A DNA stretch of 64,000 nucleotides from Thiobacillus sp. (GCA_024709685.1 JANJWF010000092.1:1-64000), one strand, 5' to 3'. Shown: positions 44,062 to 55,020, counted from the stretch's first letter. Program-made: numbers and translations. The notes: a model not told the origin generated them from the sequence alone.

Positions 44062-45075
44062 ATGCACACCGGCACCAACCTCACCCATTTAATCATCGAA
44101 GAACATCGCCGCATCGCGGGCGCCACCGGCGACTTCACCTCGCTGCTGAACGACGTCGTCACCGCTTGCAAGGCGATCTCCAACGCCGTCAACAAGGGCG
44201 CGCTGCTGGGCGTGATGGGTGCACTCGACTCCGAGAACGTGCAGGGCGAGACGCAGAAGAAGCTCGACGTCATCACCAACGACATCATGATCCGCTCCAA
44301 CGAGTGGGCCGGCCACCTCGCCGGCATGGCGTCCGAGGAGATGGACGATGTCTATCCCATCCCCGGCCAGTACCCGCTCGGCAAGTATCTTCTGGTGTTC
44401 GACCCGCTCGACGGCTCGTCGAACGTCGACGTCAACATTTCGGTCGGCACCATCTTCTCGATCCTCAAGGCCCCGGTCGCCGGCCGCGCCGCCAAGGCGG
44501 AAGACTTCCTGCAGGCCGGTACCCGGCAGGTCTGCGCGGGCTACGCGATCTACGGTTCGTCGACCATGCTGGTGCTGACCTTCGGCCACGGCACCAACGG
44601 CTTCACGCTCGACCGCGACGTCGGCGAGTTCGTGCTGACCCACCCCAACATGACCATCCCCGCCGAGACCCGCGAATTCGCGATCAACGCGTCCAACATG
44701 CGCTTCTGGGAGAAGCCGGTGCAGCGCTACGTCGACGAGTGCCTCGCCGGCAAGACCGGTCCGCGCGGCAAGGACTTCAACATGCGCTGGGTCGCCTCGA
44801 TGGTCGCCGAGGTGCACCGCATCCTCACCCGCGGCGGCATCTTCATGTACCCCAAGGACACCAAGGATCCCGCCAAGGCCGGCAAGCTGCGTCTTCTGTA
44901 CGAAGCCAACCCGATGGCCTTCGTTGTCGAGCAGGCGGGTGGCGCTGCCACCACCGGCTACCAGCGCATCCTCGACCTCGCGCCTGAAGGGCTGCACCAG
45001 CGCGTGCCGGTGATCCTCGGCTCGAAGACCGAGGTCGACACGGTGACGGGCTACCATCACGAAAAGGCCGCCTGA
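44062..45075 (+). CDS. fbp: Class I fructose-1,6-bisphosphatase
   Basis: The 337-residue enzyme hydrolyses FBP to F6P in gluconeogenesis and the Calvin cycle. It has the metal-binding block [35 protein letters not shown] and the substrate loop RRGGIFMYP-like ([11 protein letters not shown]). It is class I, not the GlpX type. In a CO2-fixing host it would regenerate RuBP. The palindrome at 43991-44006 and a strong terminator (45100-45123) bound it as a single gene. Confidence 0.97.
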   Translation: MHTGTNLTHLIIEEHRRIAGATGDFTSLLNDVVTACKAISNAVNKGALLGVMGALDSENVQGETQKKLDVITNDIMIRSNEWAGHLAGMASEEMDDVYPIPGQYPLGKYLLVFDPLDGSSNVDVNISVGTIFSILKAPVAGRAAKAEDFLQAGTRQVCAGYAIYGSSTMLVLTFGHGTNGFTLDRDVGEFVLTHPNMTIPAETREFAINASNMRFWEKPVQRYVDECLAGKTGPRGKDFNMRWVASMVAEVHRILTRGGIFMYPKDTKDPAKAGKLRLLYEANPMAFVVEQAGGAATTGYQRILDLAPEGLHQRVPVILGSKTEVDTVTGYHHEKAA

Positions 45076-45099
45076 CCCGGAGTCGCGGTTGGTCGACGA

Positions 45100-45123
45100 A
45101 GCCGGGCGCTGCCCGGCTTTTTT
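45100..45123 (+). terminator. Rho-independent terminator after fbp
   Basis: An 8-bp stem, AGCCGGGC/GCCCGGCT with a GCT loop, is followed by five T residues. It lies 25 bases after the fbp stop. Confidence 0.9.
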
Positions 45124-45137
45124 GTCGCCGGCGGTCG

Positions 45138-45482
45138 CTAGCGCAGCATGATCGCGGCCAGCGAAACGCCAAGGGCGGCCAGCGCCAGCGCAAGGGCCAG
45201 GCCGGCGAGCGCCATCTGCCGCCTGAAGCGCGATTCCGCGATGGCCGCACCCGCCTCGAGCGCAGCCACCGTTTTCTGCAGCTGCTCGGCCAGTTCCTTC
45301 ACATGCAGCGCATTCTGCGAGGCTGCAGACTGCAGCTCGCTAATCTGCTGTTGCAGCACGCCGCCAGGATCCTGCGCGGGCGCCTCAGTCTTGCGCGTGG
45401 TGAAGACCGGCAAGGCCGCCGAAACAATCTCACTGACGAAGGGCAGGATTGCCTTGACCGCGGGAATCAGCCATGTCCCCAT
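45138..45482 (-). CDS. Small membrane protein with coiled coil
   Basis: The 114-residue protein has a helical N-terminus, a Gln/Ala/Glu-rich coiled-coil (about 38-85) and one C-terminal membrane helix (LAGLALALALAALGVSLAAI). It may be tail-anchored with a soluble coiled-coil domain. A strong AAGGAGG precedes ATG 45482. It is single-gene between fbp and yqgE; function unknown. Confidence 0.82.
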   Translation of the reverse strand: MGTWLIPAVKAILPFVSEIVSAALPVFTTRKTEAPAQDPGGVLQQQISELQSAASQNALHVKELAEQLQKTVAALEAGAAIAESRFRRQMALAGLALALALAALGVSLAAIMLR

Positions 45483-45748
45483 GAAACCTCCTTGTCTGGA
45501 TTGCGGTGGTCGCTGCCAATTTAGCGCAGGTGCGGTCCCTCACGCCATCTTCCCGCCGCGGTTGCGCAGCATGCCGCAAGCGCGCCGGCGCCAGCTCTTC
45601 TTTGCACGGCGTGCTCGACCACGATCGAGACCCAACCAGGGCGCGCGCAATATTCAGACATGGGGCGTGCAGACCGCTATAGTGTGGGAACGGATTGCAG
45701 AAAGAGGCGTTTGCCCGATTTGAGGCAGATTACAATGGGAAGGCAATC

Positions 45749-46306
45749 ATGGATACCGTCAACCTCACCCACCATTTCCTGATCGCCATGCCGGGCATGG
45801 TCGATCCCAATTTCAACGGCACGCTGACCTATATCTGCGACCACAGCGATCAGGGTGCGCTGGGAGTGGTGGTCAATCGTCCGATCGATCTGGAACTGTC
45901 GACGCTCTTCGAGCAGATCGGCCTGTCCCTGCCCGAGCGCCTGCACCACAGAGCCGTATATTTTGGCGGACCGGTGCAGACCGAGCGCGGCTTCGTGCTG
46001 CACACGCCGCCGCTCACCTTCAGTTCCACCCTCACCGTCAACGACTCGGTCAGCCTCACCACCTCGAAGGACGTGCTCGAGGCTGTGAGCCAGGGTGGCG
46101 GACCGGAAAAGTTCATGGTGTCGCTGGGCTACGCGGGCTGGGCAGCCGGCCAACTGGAAGACGAAATCAAGCAGAACGCCTGGCTCTCCGTAGCTGCCGA
46201 CCCGCAGGTGATTTTCGACCTGGCGCCCGAAGAACGCCTGCCCGCCGCGATGAAGCTGCTGGGCATCGACTTCGCCAGCCTGTCCGAAGACGCCGGACAC
46301 GCTTGA
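45749..46306 (+). CDS. yqgE: YqgE/AlgH family protein
   Basis: The 185-residue protein has the family core: [36 protein letters not shown], and the end [19 protein letters not shown]. Its role is unknown; it is called AlgH in Pseudomonas. GGGAAGG lies just before ATG 45749. It is the first gene of yqgE-ruvX-pyrR-pyrB-pyrC', the same order as in Pseudomonas. Its stop overlaps the ruvX start. Confidence 0.94.
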   Translation: MDTVNLTHHFLIAMPGMVDPNFNGTLTYICDHSDQGALGVVVNRPIDLELSTLFEQIGLSLPERLHHRAVYFGGPVQTERGFVLHTPPLTFSSTLTVNDSVSLTTSKDVLEAVSQGGGPEKFMVSLGYAGWAAGQLEDEIKQNAWLSVAADPQVIFDLAPEERLPAAMKLLGIDFASLSEDAGHA

Positions 46307-46740
46307 GCTTCGTCGACACGCATGGCACGGTGCTGGCCTTCGACCTGGGCCTCAGGCGCACCGGTGTAGCTTCGGGCGAGTTGTCGATCGGCGTCGCGCA
46401 CCCACTCACCGTCATTCAGGCGGATTCCACCGAAGCACGGCTCGCCGCCATCGCCAAGCTGCTCTCCGAATGGCAGCCGGTGCTGCTGGTGCTCGGCCTG
46501 CCCACCCACGCCGACGGAAGCGAGCACGAGATGACGCGGGTGGCCAAAAACTTCGCGCGCAAATTAGAATCACGTTTCCATCTACCGGTGTTTCTGGTCG
46601 ACGAGCGCCACACCAGCACGGCGGCCGAATCCGAATTGCACGAACGCGGCATCCACGGCAAGAAGAACAAGGCGTTGGCGGACGCCGTGGCCGCCCAACT
46701 GATACTGCAGGGATTTTTCGATGCACGCCTCATTGCCTGA
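46303..46740 (+). CDS. ruvX: Putative pre-16S rRNA nuclease RuvX (YqgF)
   Basis: The 145-residue RNase H-fold protein has [15 protein letters not shown] (metal Asp), [18 protein letters not shown] and [13 protein letters not shown]. It finishes the 5' end of 16S rRNA and was linked to Holliday-junction resolution. A TTG codon at 46303, overlapping the yqgE stop (TTGA), is the only suitable start; no ATG lies before the conserved core. It overlaps pyrR by 20 bases. Confidence 0.93.
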   Translation: MSFVDTHGTVLAFDLGLRRTGVASGELSIGVAHPLTVIQADSTEARLAAIAKLLSEWQPVLLVLGLPTHADGSEHEMTRVAKNFARKLESRFHLPVFLVDERHTSTAAESELHERGIHGKKNKALADAVAAQLILQGFFDARLIA

Positions 46741-47215
46741 AGTCGATTCTCTGATTGCGCGACTGGCCGACGCCATCGCGCCGATACTCACGCCTGCCAC
46801 CGCCATCGTCGGTATCCACACCGGCGGGGTGTGGGTGGCAGAACGTCTGCATGCCCTGCTGCAGTGCGCCCTGCCTCTCGGCACGCTCGACATTTCGTTC
46901 TACCGCGACGACTTTTCGCGCATCGGCCTGCACCCTCAGGTGAAGCCGTCCAACCTGCCCTTCGATCTGGAAGGCCGCGCCATCCTGCTGGTCGACGACG
47001 TGCTGCACACCGGCCGGACGGTGCGCGCGGCGATGAACGAACTGTTCGACTACGGCCGCCCGGCCTCGATCCGGCTGGCGGTGCTGGTCGACCGCGGCGG
47101 GCACGAATTGCCGATCCGTCCCGATTTCGCCGGCATCACCCTCGCCGTGCCCGGCCACCAGAACATCAATCTTTCTCGCCTCGACGACGGCCACCTGACC
47201 CTTTCTCTTGCATGA
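46721..47215 (+). CDS. pyrR: PyrR-type phosphoribosyltransferase regulator
   Basis: The 164-residue protein has the PRPP-binding motif [18 protein letters not shown] and the PyrR surface ([15 protein letters not shown]). In Bacillus PyrR binds pyr mRNA and attenuates transcription; in gram-negatives it may act chiefly as a uracil phosphoribosyltransferase or auxiliary regulator. It overlaps ruvX (20 bases) and pyrB (ATGA). No leader/terminator pair for PyrR is visible before pyrB. Confidence 0.93.
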   Translation: MHASLPEVDSLIARLADAIAPILTPATAIVGIHTGGVWVAERLHALLQCALPLGTLDISFYRDDFSRIGLHPQVKPSNLPFDLEGRAILLVDDVLHTGRTVRAAMNELFDYGRPASIRLAVLVDRGGHELPIRPDFAGITLAVPGHQNINLSRLDDGHLTLSLA

Positions 47216-48165
47216 ACCCACAACTCACCCAGGACGGCAGGCTACGGCACCTGCTCACGCTCGACGGCCTGCCACGCGCCACCCTCATGGAAATCCTCGA
47301 CACTGCCGAATCCTTCATGGACGTCGGCGAGCGCGAGGTGAAGAAAGTCCCGCTGCTGCGCGGCAAGTCGATCTTCAATCTGTTCTTCGAACCGTCGACG
47401 CGCACCCGCACCACCTTCGAGATCGCCGCCAAGCGCCTGTCCGCCGACGTGGTCAACCTCAACATCGCCACCTCCAGCCAGACCAAGGGCGAGGCGATCC
47501 TCGATACCGTCGACAACCTCGCCGCAATGCATGCCGACATGTTCATCGTGCGCCATTCGCAGTCGGGTGCCGCGCACTTCATCGCGCGCCACGTGGCGCC
47601 GCACATCTCGGTGGTGAATGCCGGTGACGGCCGCCACGCGCACCCCACGCAGGGCCTCCTGGACATGTTCACCATCCGCCGCTTCAAAGGTGCGTTCCAC
47701 AATCTCACGGTTGGCATCGTCGGCGACGTGCTGCACTCGCGCGTGGCGCGCTCGCAGATCCACGCCCTGACCACACTGGGTGTGCCGGAAGTGCGCGTGA
47801 TTGCCCCGAAAACCCTGCTCCCCGCCGGGGTCGAGCAGATGGGCGTGAAGGTGTTCCACAATCTGGATGCAGGCCTTGCCGGCTGTGATGTCGTCATCAT
47901 GCTGCGCCTGCAGAACGAGCGCATGAAGGGCGCGCGGTTGCCCTCCGCGCAGGAATACTTCAAGTTCTTCGGCCTGACCTCTGAAAAACTCGCGCTCGCC
48001 AAGCCGGACGCGATCGTCATGCACCCTGGCCCGATGAACCGCGGCGTCGAAATCGACTCGGAAGTGGCCGACGGCCCGCAATCGGTCATCCTGCCCCAGG
48101 TGACCTACGGCATTGCGGTGCGCATGGCCGTGATGGCCCTGCTTGCAGGGGGCACGGCAGCATGA
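47212..48165 (+). CDS. pyrB: Aspartate carbamoyltransferase catalytic subunit PyrB
   Basis: The 317-residue enzyme makes carbamoyl-aspartate in pyrimidine synthesis. It has the carbamoyl-phosphate loop [23 protein letters not shown] and [13 protein letters not shown] 47212 overlaps the pyrR stop. The C-terminus overlaps the pseudo-dihydroorotase start (ATGA). In Pseudomonas, PyrB of this class forms a dodecamer with inactive PyrC', so the damaged partner next door could affect it. No pyrI regulatory chain is present. Confidence 0.96.
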   Translation: MNPQLTQDGRLRHLLTLDGLPRATLMEILDTAESFMDVGEREVKKVPLLRGKSIFNLFFEPSTRTRTTFEIAAKRLSADVVNLNIATSSQTKGEAILDTVDNLAAMHADMFIVRHSQSGAAHFIARHVAPHISVVNAGDGRHAHPTQGLLDMFTIRRFKGAFHNLTVGIVGDVLHSRVARSQIHALTTLGVPEVRVIAPKTLLPAGVEQMGVKVFHNLDAGLAGCDVVIMLRLQNERMKGARLPSAQEYFKFFGLTSEKLALAKPDAIVMHPGPMNRGVEIDSEVADGPQSVILPQVTYGIAVRMAVMALLAGGTAA

Positions 48166-49448
48166 AAATCCATATCAGGAACGGCCGCGTGATCGACCCG
48201 ATGAGTGCGCGCGACGAAGTCGTCGACGTGTACGTGGCGGCGGGCAGGATCGCCGCCATCGGCGAGGCGCCGGCGGACTTCCGCGCCAACCGCACCCTCG
48301 ACGCGACCGGCCTCGTCGTCTGCCCGGGCCTCGTCGACCTGTCGGTGCGCCTGCGCGAGCCCGGCTTCGAATACCGCGCCACGCTTGAATCCGAGATGCT
48401 CGCCGCGGCGGCGGGCGGCATCACCTCACTAGCCTGCCCGCCCGACACCGATCCGCCGCTGGACGAGCCAGGGCTGGTGGAGATGCTGAAATTCCGCGCC
48501 AGGAACCTGCTCGGGCCACGCGTGTACCCCCTCGGCGCGATGACGCAAAAGCTCGAGTGCAGAATGCTTACCTAGATGGCCGAACTGACCGAAGCGGGCT
48601 GCCGCGCCTTCACCCAGGCCGATGCGCCGATGACCGACAATCAGGTGCTGCTGCGCGCAATGGAATACGCTTCCACCTTCGGCTTGAGCCTGTGGCTGCG
48701 GCCGCAGGATGTGTCGCTGGCACACGGCGGCGTGGCGCACGACGGTGCGGTCGCCTCGCGCCTCGGTCTGCCCGGCATTCCGGCGCTGGCCGAGACGGTG
48801 GCCCTGGCAACCATCCTGCAGCTGGCACGCGAAACCGGCGCCCGCGTGCATCTGGCGCGCCTGTCGACGAGCGAAGGCCTTGCCATGGTGCGCGCCGCCA
48901 AGGCACAGGGGCTCGCGGTCACCTGCGACGTTGCCAGCCCGCACGTGCACCTTTCGGAAAACGACCTCATCAGCTTCGATTCCCACCTGCACCTGGTGCC
49001 GCCCCTCAGGAGCCTGCGCGACCGCGACGCCATCCGCGAGGCACTGCGCGATGGCACCATCGACGCACTGTGCTCGGACCATACCCCGGTCGATGAGGAC
49101 GTGAAACAGGTCCCGTTCGGCGAATCGGCACCGGGCGCTTCAGGTGTCGAACTTCTGCTGCCACTGACCCTGAAGTGGGCACGCGAGATGGACGTGCCAC
49201 TGATGCAGGCCATCGGTCTGATCTCATGGAAGCCTGCGCAGATCCTCGGGGTGCCCGCCGGCACCCTTGCGGTCGGCGGCTGGGCCGACCTCTGCGTGTT
49301 CGACGAAGCGGCCGAATGGATCGTCGGCCCGCGGACGCTGACCAGCCAGGGAAACAACACGCCCTTCCTCAATCACCTGATGCTGGGCCGCGTACACTAC
49401 ACGCTGATCGACGGCCATATCGACTTTGAAGCGCCGCATTCGCCGTGA
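48162..49448 (+). pseudogene. pyrC: Pseudo-dihydroorotase PyrC' (PyrX) interrupted by an in-frame amber codon
   Basis: A single reading frame of 428 codons plus stop is split by TAG at 48573-48575, with ATG 48576 right after it in the same frame (TAGATG). The two pieces (137 and 290 residues) together make a full-length amidohydrolase; the stop sits where the usual sequence has a Glu before MAELTEAGC. The metal motif HxH is already lost (DLSVRLREPG), so the protein is the non-catalytic PyrC' type that supports PyrB in Pseudomonas. It may be a true break, a sequencing error, or two chains made by re-initiation. No frameshift is needed. Confidence 0.85.
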
Positions 49449-49456
49449 CGTCACAC

Positions 49457-51034
49457 ATGGCGGATAAGTTTTCCGCCATGCCCCGCGTGTCGTTCCCCCT
49501 GTTGCTGGCCTGCCTGCTTGCCGGCGCCCTGGCAGTCGGCGGCTTCGCACCGTTCGGCTACTGGCCCTTGCCGCTGCTGAGCCTGGGCGTGCTGTTTGCG
49601 CTGATGCAACGGACCCGCTCGGCGGCTGCCGGCTTCGCCGCCGGTTTGGCGTGGGGGCTGGGATTTTTCATTGCCGGGGTGAGCTGGGTATTCATCAGTC
49701 TGGCGGAATACGGCGGAATGACGCCATGGCTGGCAGCCCTCGCAACCTTCCTGTTCTGCACACTGCTGGCGCTGTTGCCCGCTGCGGTCGGCTTCATCCA
49801 GGGACGCTGGCGCCTCCCGCCGACGCAGCGTTTGCTGCTGCTGATCCCGCTCGCGTGGGGGGCGACGGAATGGGTACGCGGTTGGCTGTTCACCGGCTTT
49901 CCCTGGCTCGCAATCGGCTATTCGCAGGTCCCCGCCAGCCCGCTCGCAGGCTACGCTCCGCTCGTCGGCGTCTACGGCGTGTCGTTCCTGCTGGCGCTGA
50001 TCGCGGCCCTGCTGGCGTGGATCGCGACAACACGCGACCGGTTGGCGCTGCGCATCTGGGCCGCGGCAGCGGTCGTCGCGCTGGGGGTCGGCGGCCAGGC
50101 CCTGCGGGGCGTCGTCTGGACGACGCCGGACGGCGCCCCGACTTCGGTGGCGCTGCTGCAGGGCAACATCCCGCAGGACATGAAATGGCAGCCGGAAAAA
50201 GCCCTCGCCACGCTGGAGGTCTATGCGCGCATGGCCGCCGCCTCGCCGGCACGGCTCATCGTGCTGCCGGAAACCGCGCTGCCGCTGTTCGAGTCCGACC
50301 TCCCTGACGGCTATCGAGACGAACTGGCCCGTCTCGGCCGACAAAACGGCGGCGATGTGCTGACAGGGCTTCCTACCGGCTCGCTGGAGGGCGATTACTA
50401 CAATAGCGTCGTCAGTTTCGGCAGTGCACCGATGCAGCGCTACCACAAGGTGCATCTGGTGCCCTTCGGCGAGTACATACCCTTGAAGGCGGTGTGGGGC
50501 TGGGTGATCGAGGTGCTGCACATCCCGCTGTCCGATTTTGCGCGCGGCGATGTCAGGCAGGCCCCGCTCGTGATCGGCGGTCAGCGGGTGGCGGCCAACA
50601 TCTGTTACGAGGATGCCTTCGGCGAGGAAATCATCCGCCAACTGCCGGCGGCGAGTGTGCTGGTGAACGTGAGCAACCTGGCCTGGTTCGGCGACTCGCT
50701 GGCGCCCTGGCAGCATGCCCAGATGTCCCAGATGCGTGCGCTGGAAACCGGACGCATGATGCTGCGCGCGACCAATACCGGCGTCACCGCGATCATCGAT
50801 GTGAAGGGCCGAATGCTGGCCAGCCTGCCGCTTTTCACCGCCGGCAGCCTTGCCGGCGAAATCCAGGGCTATGCCGGCAGCACGCCATACGTGCGCTGGG
50901 GCAACACGCCGGTACTGGCGCTATGGGGGCTGCTCGGCGCCGGCCTGCTGCTCGCCTGGATCTACCCGCGCGGGGCAGGCCGTGGCTGTACAGCCGTTAA
51001 AGCGGCAACAGCCGCGCTCAGGCGGCGGCCTTGA
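49457..51034 (+). CDS. lnt: Apolipoprotein N-acyltransferase Lnt
   Basis: The 525-residue inner-membrane enzyme adds the third acyl chain to lipoproteins. Six or more N-terminal membrane helices precede a nitrilase domain with catalytic Glu (VLPETALPLF), Lys (HKVHLVPFGEYIP) and Cys (ANICYEDAFGEE), then a last helix. GTG 49445, ATG 49457 and ATG 49478 are all possible starts; none has a clear Shine-Dalgarno. The end overlaps the convergent diguanylate cyclase gene by 17 bases. Confidence 0.95.
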   Translation: MADKFSAMPRVSFPLLLACLLAGALAVGGFAPFGYWPLPLLSLGVLFALMQRTRSAAAGFAAGLAWGLGFFIAGVSWVFISLAEYGGMTPWLAALATFLFCTLLALLPAAVGFIQGRWRLPPTQRLLLLIPLAWGATEWVRGWLFTGFPWLAIGYSQVPASPLAGYAPLVGVYGVSFLLALIAALLAWIATTRDRLALRIWAAAAVVALGVGGQALRGVVWTTPDGAPTSVALLQGNIPQDMKWQPEKALATLEVYARMAAASPARLIVLPETALPLFESDLPDGYRDELARLGRQNGGDVLTGLPTGSLEGDYYNSVVSFGSAPMQRYHKVHLVPFGEYIPLKAVWGWVIEVLHIPLSDFARGDVRQAPLVIGGQRVAANICYEDAFGEEIIRQLPAASVLVNVSNLAWFGDSLAPWQHAQMSQMRALETGRMMLRATNTGVTAIIDVKGRMLASLPLFTAGSLAGEIQGYAGSTPYVRWGNTPVLALWGLLGAGLLLAWIYPRGAGRGCTAVKAATAALRRRP

Positions 51035-52460
51035 CCCGAGTGGTGTTGCGACCGTCGCGCTTGGCTTCCAAGAGCGCCCCGTCGGCACGCGCCAAGGCAT
51101 CGTTTTCTCCGTGGTCGTCGCGACTGTACTCGGACAGGCCGCCGCTCCACGAGAGTTTCTGCGTCACGCCGGGGATGAGTTCGACGCTTTCCGGCATGCC
51201 GGCACGCAGGCGTTCGGCTAGATCCTGCGCTCGCTCGAGTGGAGTGTCGGGAAACAGCACGCAAAACTCGTCGCCGCCGAGGCGGGCGATGAAGTCGCTG
51301 GTACGCAGGCAGCTCTTCAGTGCATTGCCGAACTTGATGATGAGCTGGTCGCCCGCCTCGTGGCCGAACGTATCGTTGACCTGCTTGAAGTTGTCGATGT
51401 CGAGGATCAGCAGGCTATGGGTCCCGCCCTCCTTCAGGCTGGCGAACAGTTCCTTCTGCTTTTCATCGAAACTCAGCCGGTTGTTAACCTGCGACAGGTG
51501 GTCGAGGCGCGCCTGGGTCGTGACCTCCTTCTGCCGCCCCACCATCACCCTGCCGAGCTTCAGCATGGTATCGAGCGGCATCCGGAACTCCGCCAAGCTG
51601 ACCGGATAATCGGCACGCAGGCGCTGCTGTCGAAGGTCGTTGGTGAATTTCACCAGGATGCGCAGATTGTCGGTGACCCGATTGCGCACCGCGAGGACGA
51701 CAGCCAGCACCACAATGGCGATCACCAGACTGGCCATCAGCCAGCCGAGCACGTAGGGCGCCACATCTTCAACCACCGGGGTGACGGGGCGCCACACGGC
51801 GATCTGCCACGGTGTACCGGCCAGCGCGATCAGGGTGGGACGGGTGTGGCGCTTGATCGCCTGATTGCCGCGACGCATCAGCACCCTGGGTGCATCGCCC
51901 GCCTGGCGTTGCTGCAGTTCGGCGTAGGCGGCGGCATCCGGCAGCGGCAGCGTGTCGAACAGGCCCTGCAGCTGGGGAACGCTTTGCTCGATGATGACAA
52001 AACCGAGCCGTTTGCCGGCGCTGTCCGTCACCGGATGCGACACGGACAGGTTGAAGCTGGCGGTGGCCGTCGCACCGCTGCGTCCGGCGTCAGCCAGCAG
52101 CCGTCGCGTGTCGCCCGGCAGGAAACCCGGCAGCAGTTGGCGCTCGCCTTCGGTGACGAACAGCAGGGTCGCTTCCTGATCCAGGGCATAAAGATTGGCG
52201 GCTTGTGCCTGGCAAACATCCGGGGCGGCAGTGACGAAACACGCCAATGTCTGCGGATGGGTGGCAATCCGCTCAGCGTCCCGCCGCATGGCGTCCGCCA
52301 GGAATTCGATCTGCGCGGCCATCACCGGCTTGCCCAGTTCCTCCGCGACCGGCTGCACCTGCGGCCGCGACAGGAAAATTGCGGCCGTGACCAGCCCCGC
52401 CAGCAGCACCAAGGCTGCGACCAGGACCAGGCCAAACCGCAATATGGACGTGTGGGGCAT
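51018..52460 (-). CDS. Membrane diguanylate cyclase (GGDEF)
   Basis: The 480-residue protein has a membrane helix at about 9-31, a periplasmic sensor domain of about 220 residues, a second helix (VLGWLMASLVIAIVVLAVVLAV) and a GGDEF domain. The active motif ARLGGDEFCVLF is intact, and an RTSD inhibitory site lies five residues before it, so c-di-GMP feedback inhibition is expected. There is no EAL domain. ATG 52460 was chosen; the frame stays open to 52613. It may link to the pilus system. Confidence 0.92.
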   Translation of the reverse strand: MPHTSILRFGLVLVAALVLLAGLVTAAIFLSRPQVQPVAEELGKPVMAAQIEFLADAMRRDAERIATHPQTLACFVTAAPDVCQAQAANLYALDQEATLLFVTEGERQLLPGFLPGDTRRLLADAGRSGATATASFNLSVSHPVTDSAGKRLGFVIIEQSVPQLQGLFDTLPLPDAAAYAELQQRQAGDAPRVLMRRGNQAIKRHTRPTLIALAGTPWQIAVWRPVTPVVEDVAPYVLGWLMASLVIAIVVLAVVLAVRNRVTDNLRILVKFTNDLRQQRLRADYPVSLAEFRMPLDTMLKLGRVMVGRQKEVTTQARLDHLSQVNNRLSFDEKQKELFASLKEGGTHSLLILDIDNFKQVNDTFGHEAGDQLIIKFGNALKSCLRTSDFIARLGGDEFCVLFPDTPLERAQDLAERLRAGMPESVELIPGVTQKLSWSGGLSEYSRDDHGENDALARADGALLEAKRDGRNTTRVKAAA

Positions 52461-52640
52461 GGATGCGCCAGCAGGCTCCAACCTCTTTTGTTTGTTGCCT
52501 CCGCAATGGCCTGCCCCCGATTCCCCCGGAAAGCGCGCCGACATGACGCTGTACGCAGCAAAATCCATGCCCCCCTCAGGTCCCCCAGGGTATCCTGCCG
52601 GATCTGCCGTCACCCCGCTGTGAAGACATCACGTCCGCGT

Positions 52641-53087
52641 CTACTGGCGGCCGGTGCTGCCGAAACCGCCTTCGCCTCGCTGGCTGGTTTCGAAGTCCTC
52701 CACGATGCTGAATTCGGCCTGGACCACCGGCACGATGACGAGTTGCGCCAACCGCTCCATCGGTGCGAGTTCAAATGCCTGCTGGCCGCGGTTCCATGCC
52801 GAGACCATGAGCTGACCCTGATAGTCCGAGTCGATCAGCCCCACCAGGTTGCCCAGCACGATGCCGTGCTTGTGGCCGAGTCCGGAACGCGGCAGGATCA
52901 GCGCGGCATAGCCAGGGTCGGCCAGATGGATGGCCAGCCCGGTCGGGACCAGGCGCGTTTCGCCGGCCGCCAGCGTCAGCGGGGCGTCGATGCAGGCGCG
53001 CAAGTCGAGCCCGGCGGCACCCGCGGTGGCGTAATGCGGCATTTGATCGCGCAGACGCGCGTCGAGAATCTTCACATCCATCTTCAT
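52641..53087 (-). CDS. dut: dUTP diphosphatase
   Basis: The 148-residue trimeric dUTPase has motif 1 ([10 protein letters not shown]), motif 2 ([10 protein letters not shown]), motif 3 (GLIDSDYQG), motif 4 ([11 protein letters not shown]) and the glycine-rich motif 5 ([10 protein letters not shown]). It keeps uracil out of DNA and supplies dUMP. It lies 16 bases after coaBC, a common coaBC-dut operon. Confidence 0.97.
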   Translation of the reverse strand: MKMDVKILDARLRDQMPHYATAGAAGLDLRACIDAPLTLAAGETRLVPTGLAIHLADPGYAALILPRSGLGHKHGIVLGNLVGLIDSDYQGQLMVSAWNRGQQAFELAPMERLAQLVIVPVVQAEFSIVEDFETSQRGEGGFGSTGRQ

Positions 53088-53103
53088 TTCTGTCGGGATC
53101 TCG

Positions 53104-54282
53104 TCAGTTCAGCAGATTTACCAGATGACTTACCAAGGCTCGTGCCTGGGCAAGCTTGTCGGCGCGCGGCAACGGATGCAGCCCCTGGTCGTCGAACAAC
53201 ACCAGTTCGGCCGTGTCCTGCCCGAGCGTATCCTGCGCCAGGTTGCCGACCAGGAGCGGCAGCTTCTTGCGCTGGCGCTTGGCTTCTGCACGCTCAGCCA
53301 GTTGCTCGGTCTCGGCGGCAAACCCCACGCAAAAGGGCGCATCCGGCAGGGCGGAGACCTCGGCCAGGATGTCGGGGTTGGGCACCAGTTGCAGCGTCAG
53401 GCCCGCGGCGCTTTTCTTGATCTTCTGCGTCGCCGCGGCTTCCACCCGGTAATCGGCCACCGCCGCCACCGCGATGAAGACGTCGGCGGGCAGTTCGCGC
53501 AGCACCGCATCGTGCATCTCCGCCGCGCTCCGCACGTCGACGCGACGCACGCGCGCCGGGGCGGCAAGACAGGTCGGGCCCGACACCAGGCACACCTCGG
53601 CGCCGGCCTCAGCCGCGGCCTGCGCCAGCGCATAGCCCATCTTGCCGGAGCTGAGGTTGGTCAGCCCGCGCACCGGGTCGATCGGCTCGAAGGTGGGGCC
53701 GGCGGTGACCACGACCCGTCTGCCGGCGAGTGGCCCCGCCCCCAGCAAGCCGGGCAGGGCCGCCAGGATTTCTGCCGGCTCCAGCATGCGCCCGAGGCCG
53801 CTCTCGCCGCAGGCCTGCTCGCCCGCAACAGGGCCGAGTACAGTCACCCCGTCCCCACGCAACTGCCCGAGATTGCGCCGGGTCGGTGCGGCCGCCCACA
53901 TTTCTCGGTTCATCGCCGGGGCGACAGCGAGCCGGCAGGTGCGCGCAAGACACAGGGTGGACAGCAGGTCGTCCGCCCGTCCCTCTGCAAGTTTCGCCAT
54001 GAAGTCGGCCGAAGCCGGCGCCACCAGCAGGAGGTCGGCATCGCGCGACAGATGGATATGCGCCATGCCGTCGCCGCTGGCGGCATCCCACAGCGAGGTC
54101 AGGACGGGCTGGCCGGACAGCGCCTGAAACGTCAGCGGTGTGACGAACTGCTGCGCCGCAGCGGTCATGACCACCCGCACCTCGGCGCCGGCCTTGACCA
54201 GCAGGCGGCACAACTCCGCCGTCTTGTAGGCGGCAATGCCGCCGGTCACCCCCAGGATGATTTTTTTGTGTGCCAGCGACAC
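53104..54282 (-). CDS. coaBC: Phosphopantothenoylcysteine decarboxylase/synthase CoaBC
   Basis: The 392-residue bifunctional coenzyme A enzyme has an N-terminal FMN-dependent CoaC part ([34 protein letters not shown] with active Cys) and a C-terminal CoaB part ([22 protein letters not shown]-like, split by the linker). GTG 54282 is the best start, giving [14 protein letters not shown] lies just upstream. Upstream frame sequence belongs to the divergent radC region. dut follows. Confidence 0.95.
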   Translation of the reverse strand: MSLAHKKIILGVTGGIAAYKTAELCRLLVKAGAEVRVVMTAAAQQFVTPLTFQALSGQPVLTSLWDAASGDGMAHIHLSRDADLLLVAPASADFMAKLAEGRADDLLSTLCLARTCRLAVAPAMNREMWAAAPTRRNLGQLRGDGVTVLGPVAGEQACGESGLGRMLEPAEILAALPGLLGAGPLAGRRVVVTAGPTFEPIDPVRGLTNLSSGKMGYALAQAAAEAGAEVCLVSGPTCLAAPARVRRVDVRSAAEMHDAVLRELPADVFIAVAAVADYRVEAAATQKIKKSAAGLTLQLVPNPDILAEVSALPDAPFCVGFAAETEQLAERAEAKRQRKKLPLLVGNLAQDTLGQDTAELVLFDDQGLHPLPRADKLAQARALVSHLVNLLN

Positions 54283-54345
54283 GGTCTCGATTCCCCTGCG
54301 CGCTTTCCATGAATAATGGCGGCATTCTACGGGAGGGAATTGGGG

Positions 54346-55020
54346 ATGGCGATTCGCGATTGGCCGGAGGACGCGCGACCGCGCGAGAAGCTGCTGAAAC
54401 AGGGTGTCGCGACCTTGAGCGACGCCGAACTGGTAGCGGTGTTCCTGCGTACCGGCGTAGCCGGTAAAAGCGCCGTCGACCTCGGGCGTGAACTGATCGA
54501 GCGTTTCGGCGGCCTGGGCGGATTGTGCCGGGCCGACCGCAAAGCGGCCTGCTCCGCGCCCGGCGTCGGTGAGGCCAAGTACGCGCTGCTGCAGGCGGTG
54601 ATGGAAATGGCCCGGCGCACGCTGGCCGAGGACATGCAGGCACGCGACGCGCTGACGTCTCCGTCGGCCGTGCACGACTACCTGCGGCTGATCATGCGCA
54701 GCAAGGAATACGAGGTGTTCTGCTGCGTATTTCTCGATGCGCAGAACCGGGTGATCACGGTAGAAGAGCTGTTTCGCGGCACGCTGACGCAGACCAGCGT
54801 CTATCCGCGCGAGATCGTCAAGCGCGCGCTGGCGCACAACGCTGCCGCGCTGATCCTGGCGCACAACCATCCCAGCGGGGTGGCCGAGCCCAGCCTGGCC
54901 GACCGCAACCTGACCCGCATCCTGGTGGATACGCTGGCTCTGGTGGACGTACGCGTACTCGACCATTTCATCGTGGCGGGCGCGTCCTCTCTATCGTTCA
55001 GGGAGTCCGGGCATCTCTGA
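54346..55020 (+). CDS. radC: RadC family JAMM protein
   Basis: The 224-residue protein has an N-terminal helix-hairpin-helix part ([26 protein letters not shown]) and a JAMM metal site ([14 protein letters not shown], with an upstream Glu in VEELFRGTL). The role in DNA repair once proposed is doubtful. GGGAGG at 54331-54336 precedes ATG 54346. It is divergent from coaBC. Confidence 0.94.
   Translation: MAIRDWPEDARPREKLLKQGVATLSDAELVAVFLRTGVAGKSAVDLGRELIERFGGLGGLCRADRKAACSAPGVGEAKYALLQAVMEMARRTLAEDMQARDALTSPSAVHDYLRLIMRSKEYEVFCCVFLDAQNRVITVEELFRGTLTQTSVYPREIVKRALAHNAAALILAHNHPSGVAEPSLADRNLTRILVDTLALVDVRVLDHFIVAGASSLSFRESGHL

Noticed and set aside
45481-45723. A plus-strand frame with a CLDCGGRCQ start
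   Set aside because: It overlaps the opposite start of the small membrane gene, has no ribosome site and looks Arg-rich and random after the first ten residues.
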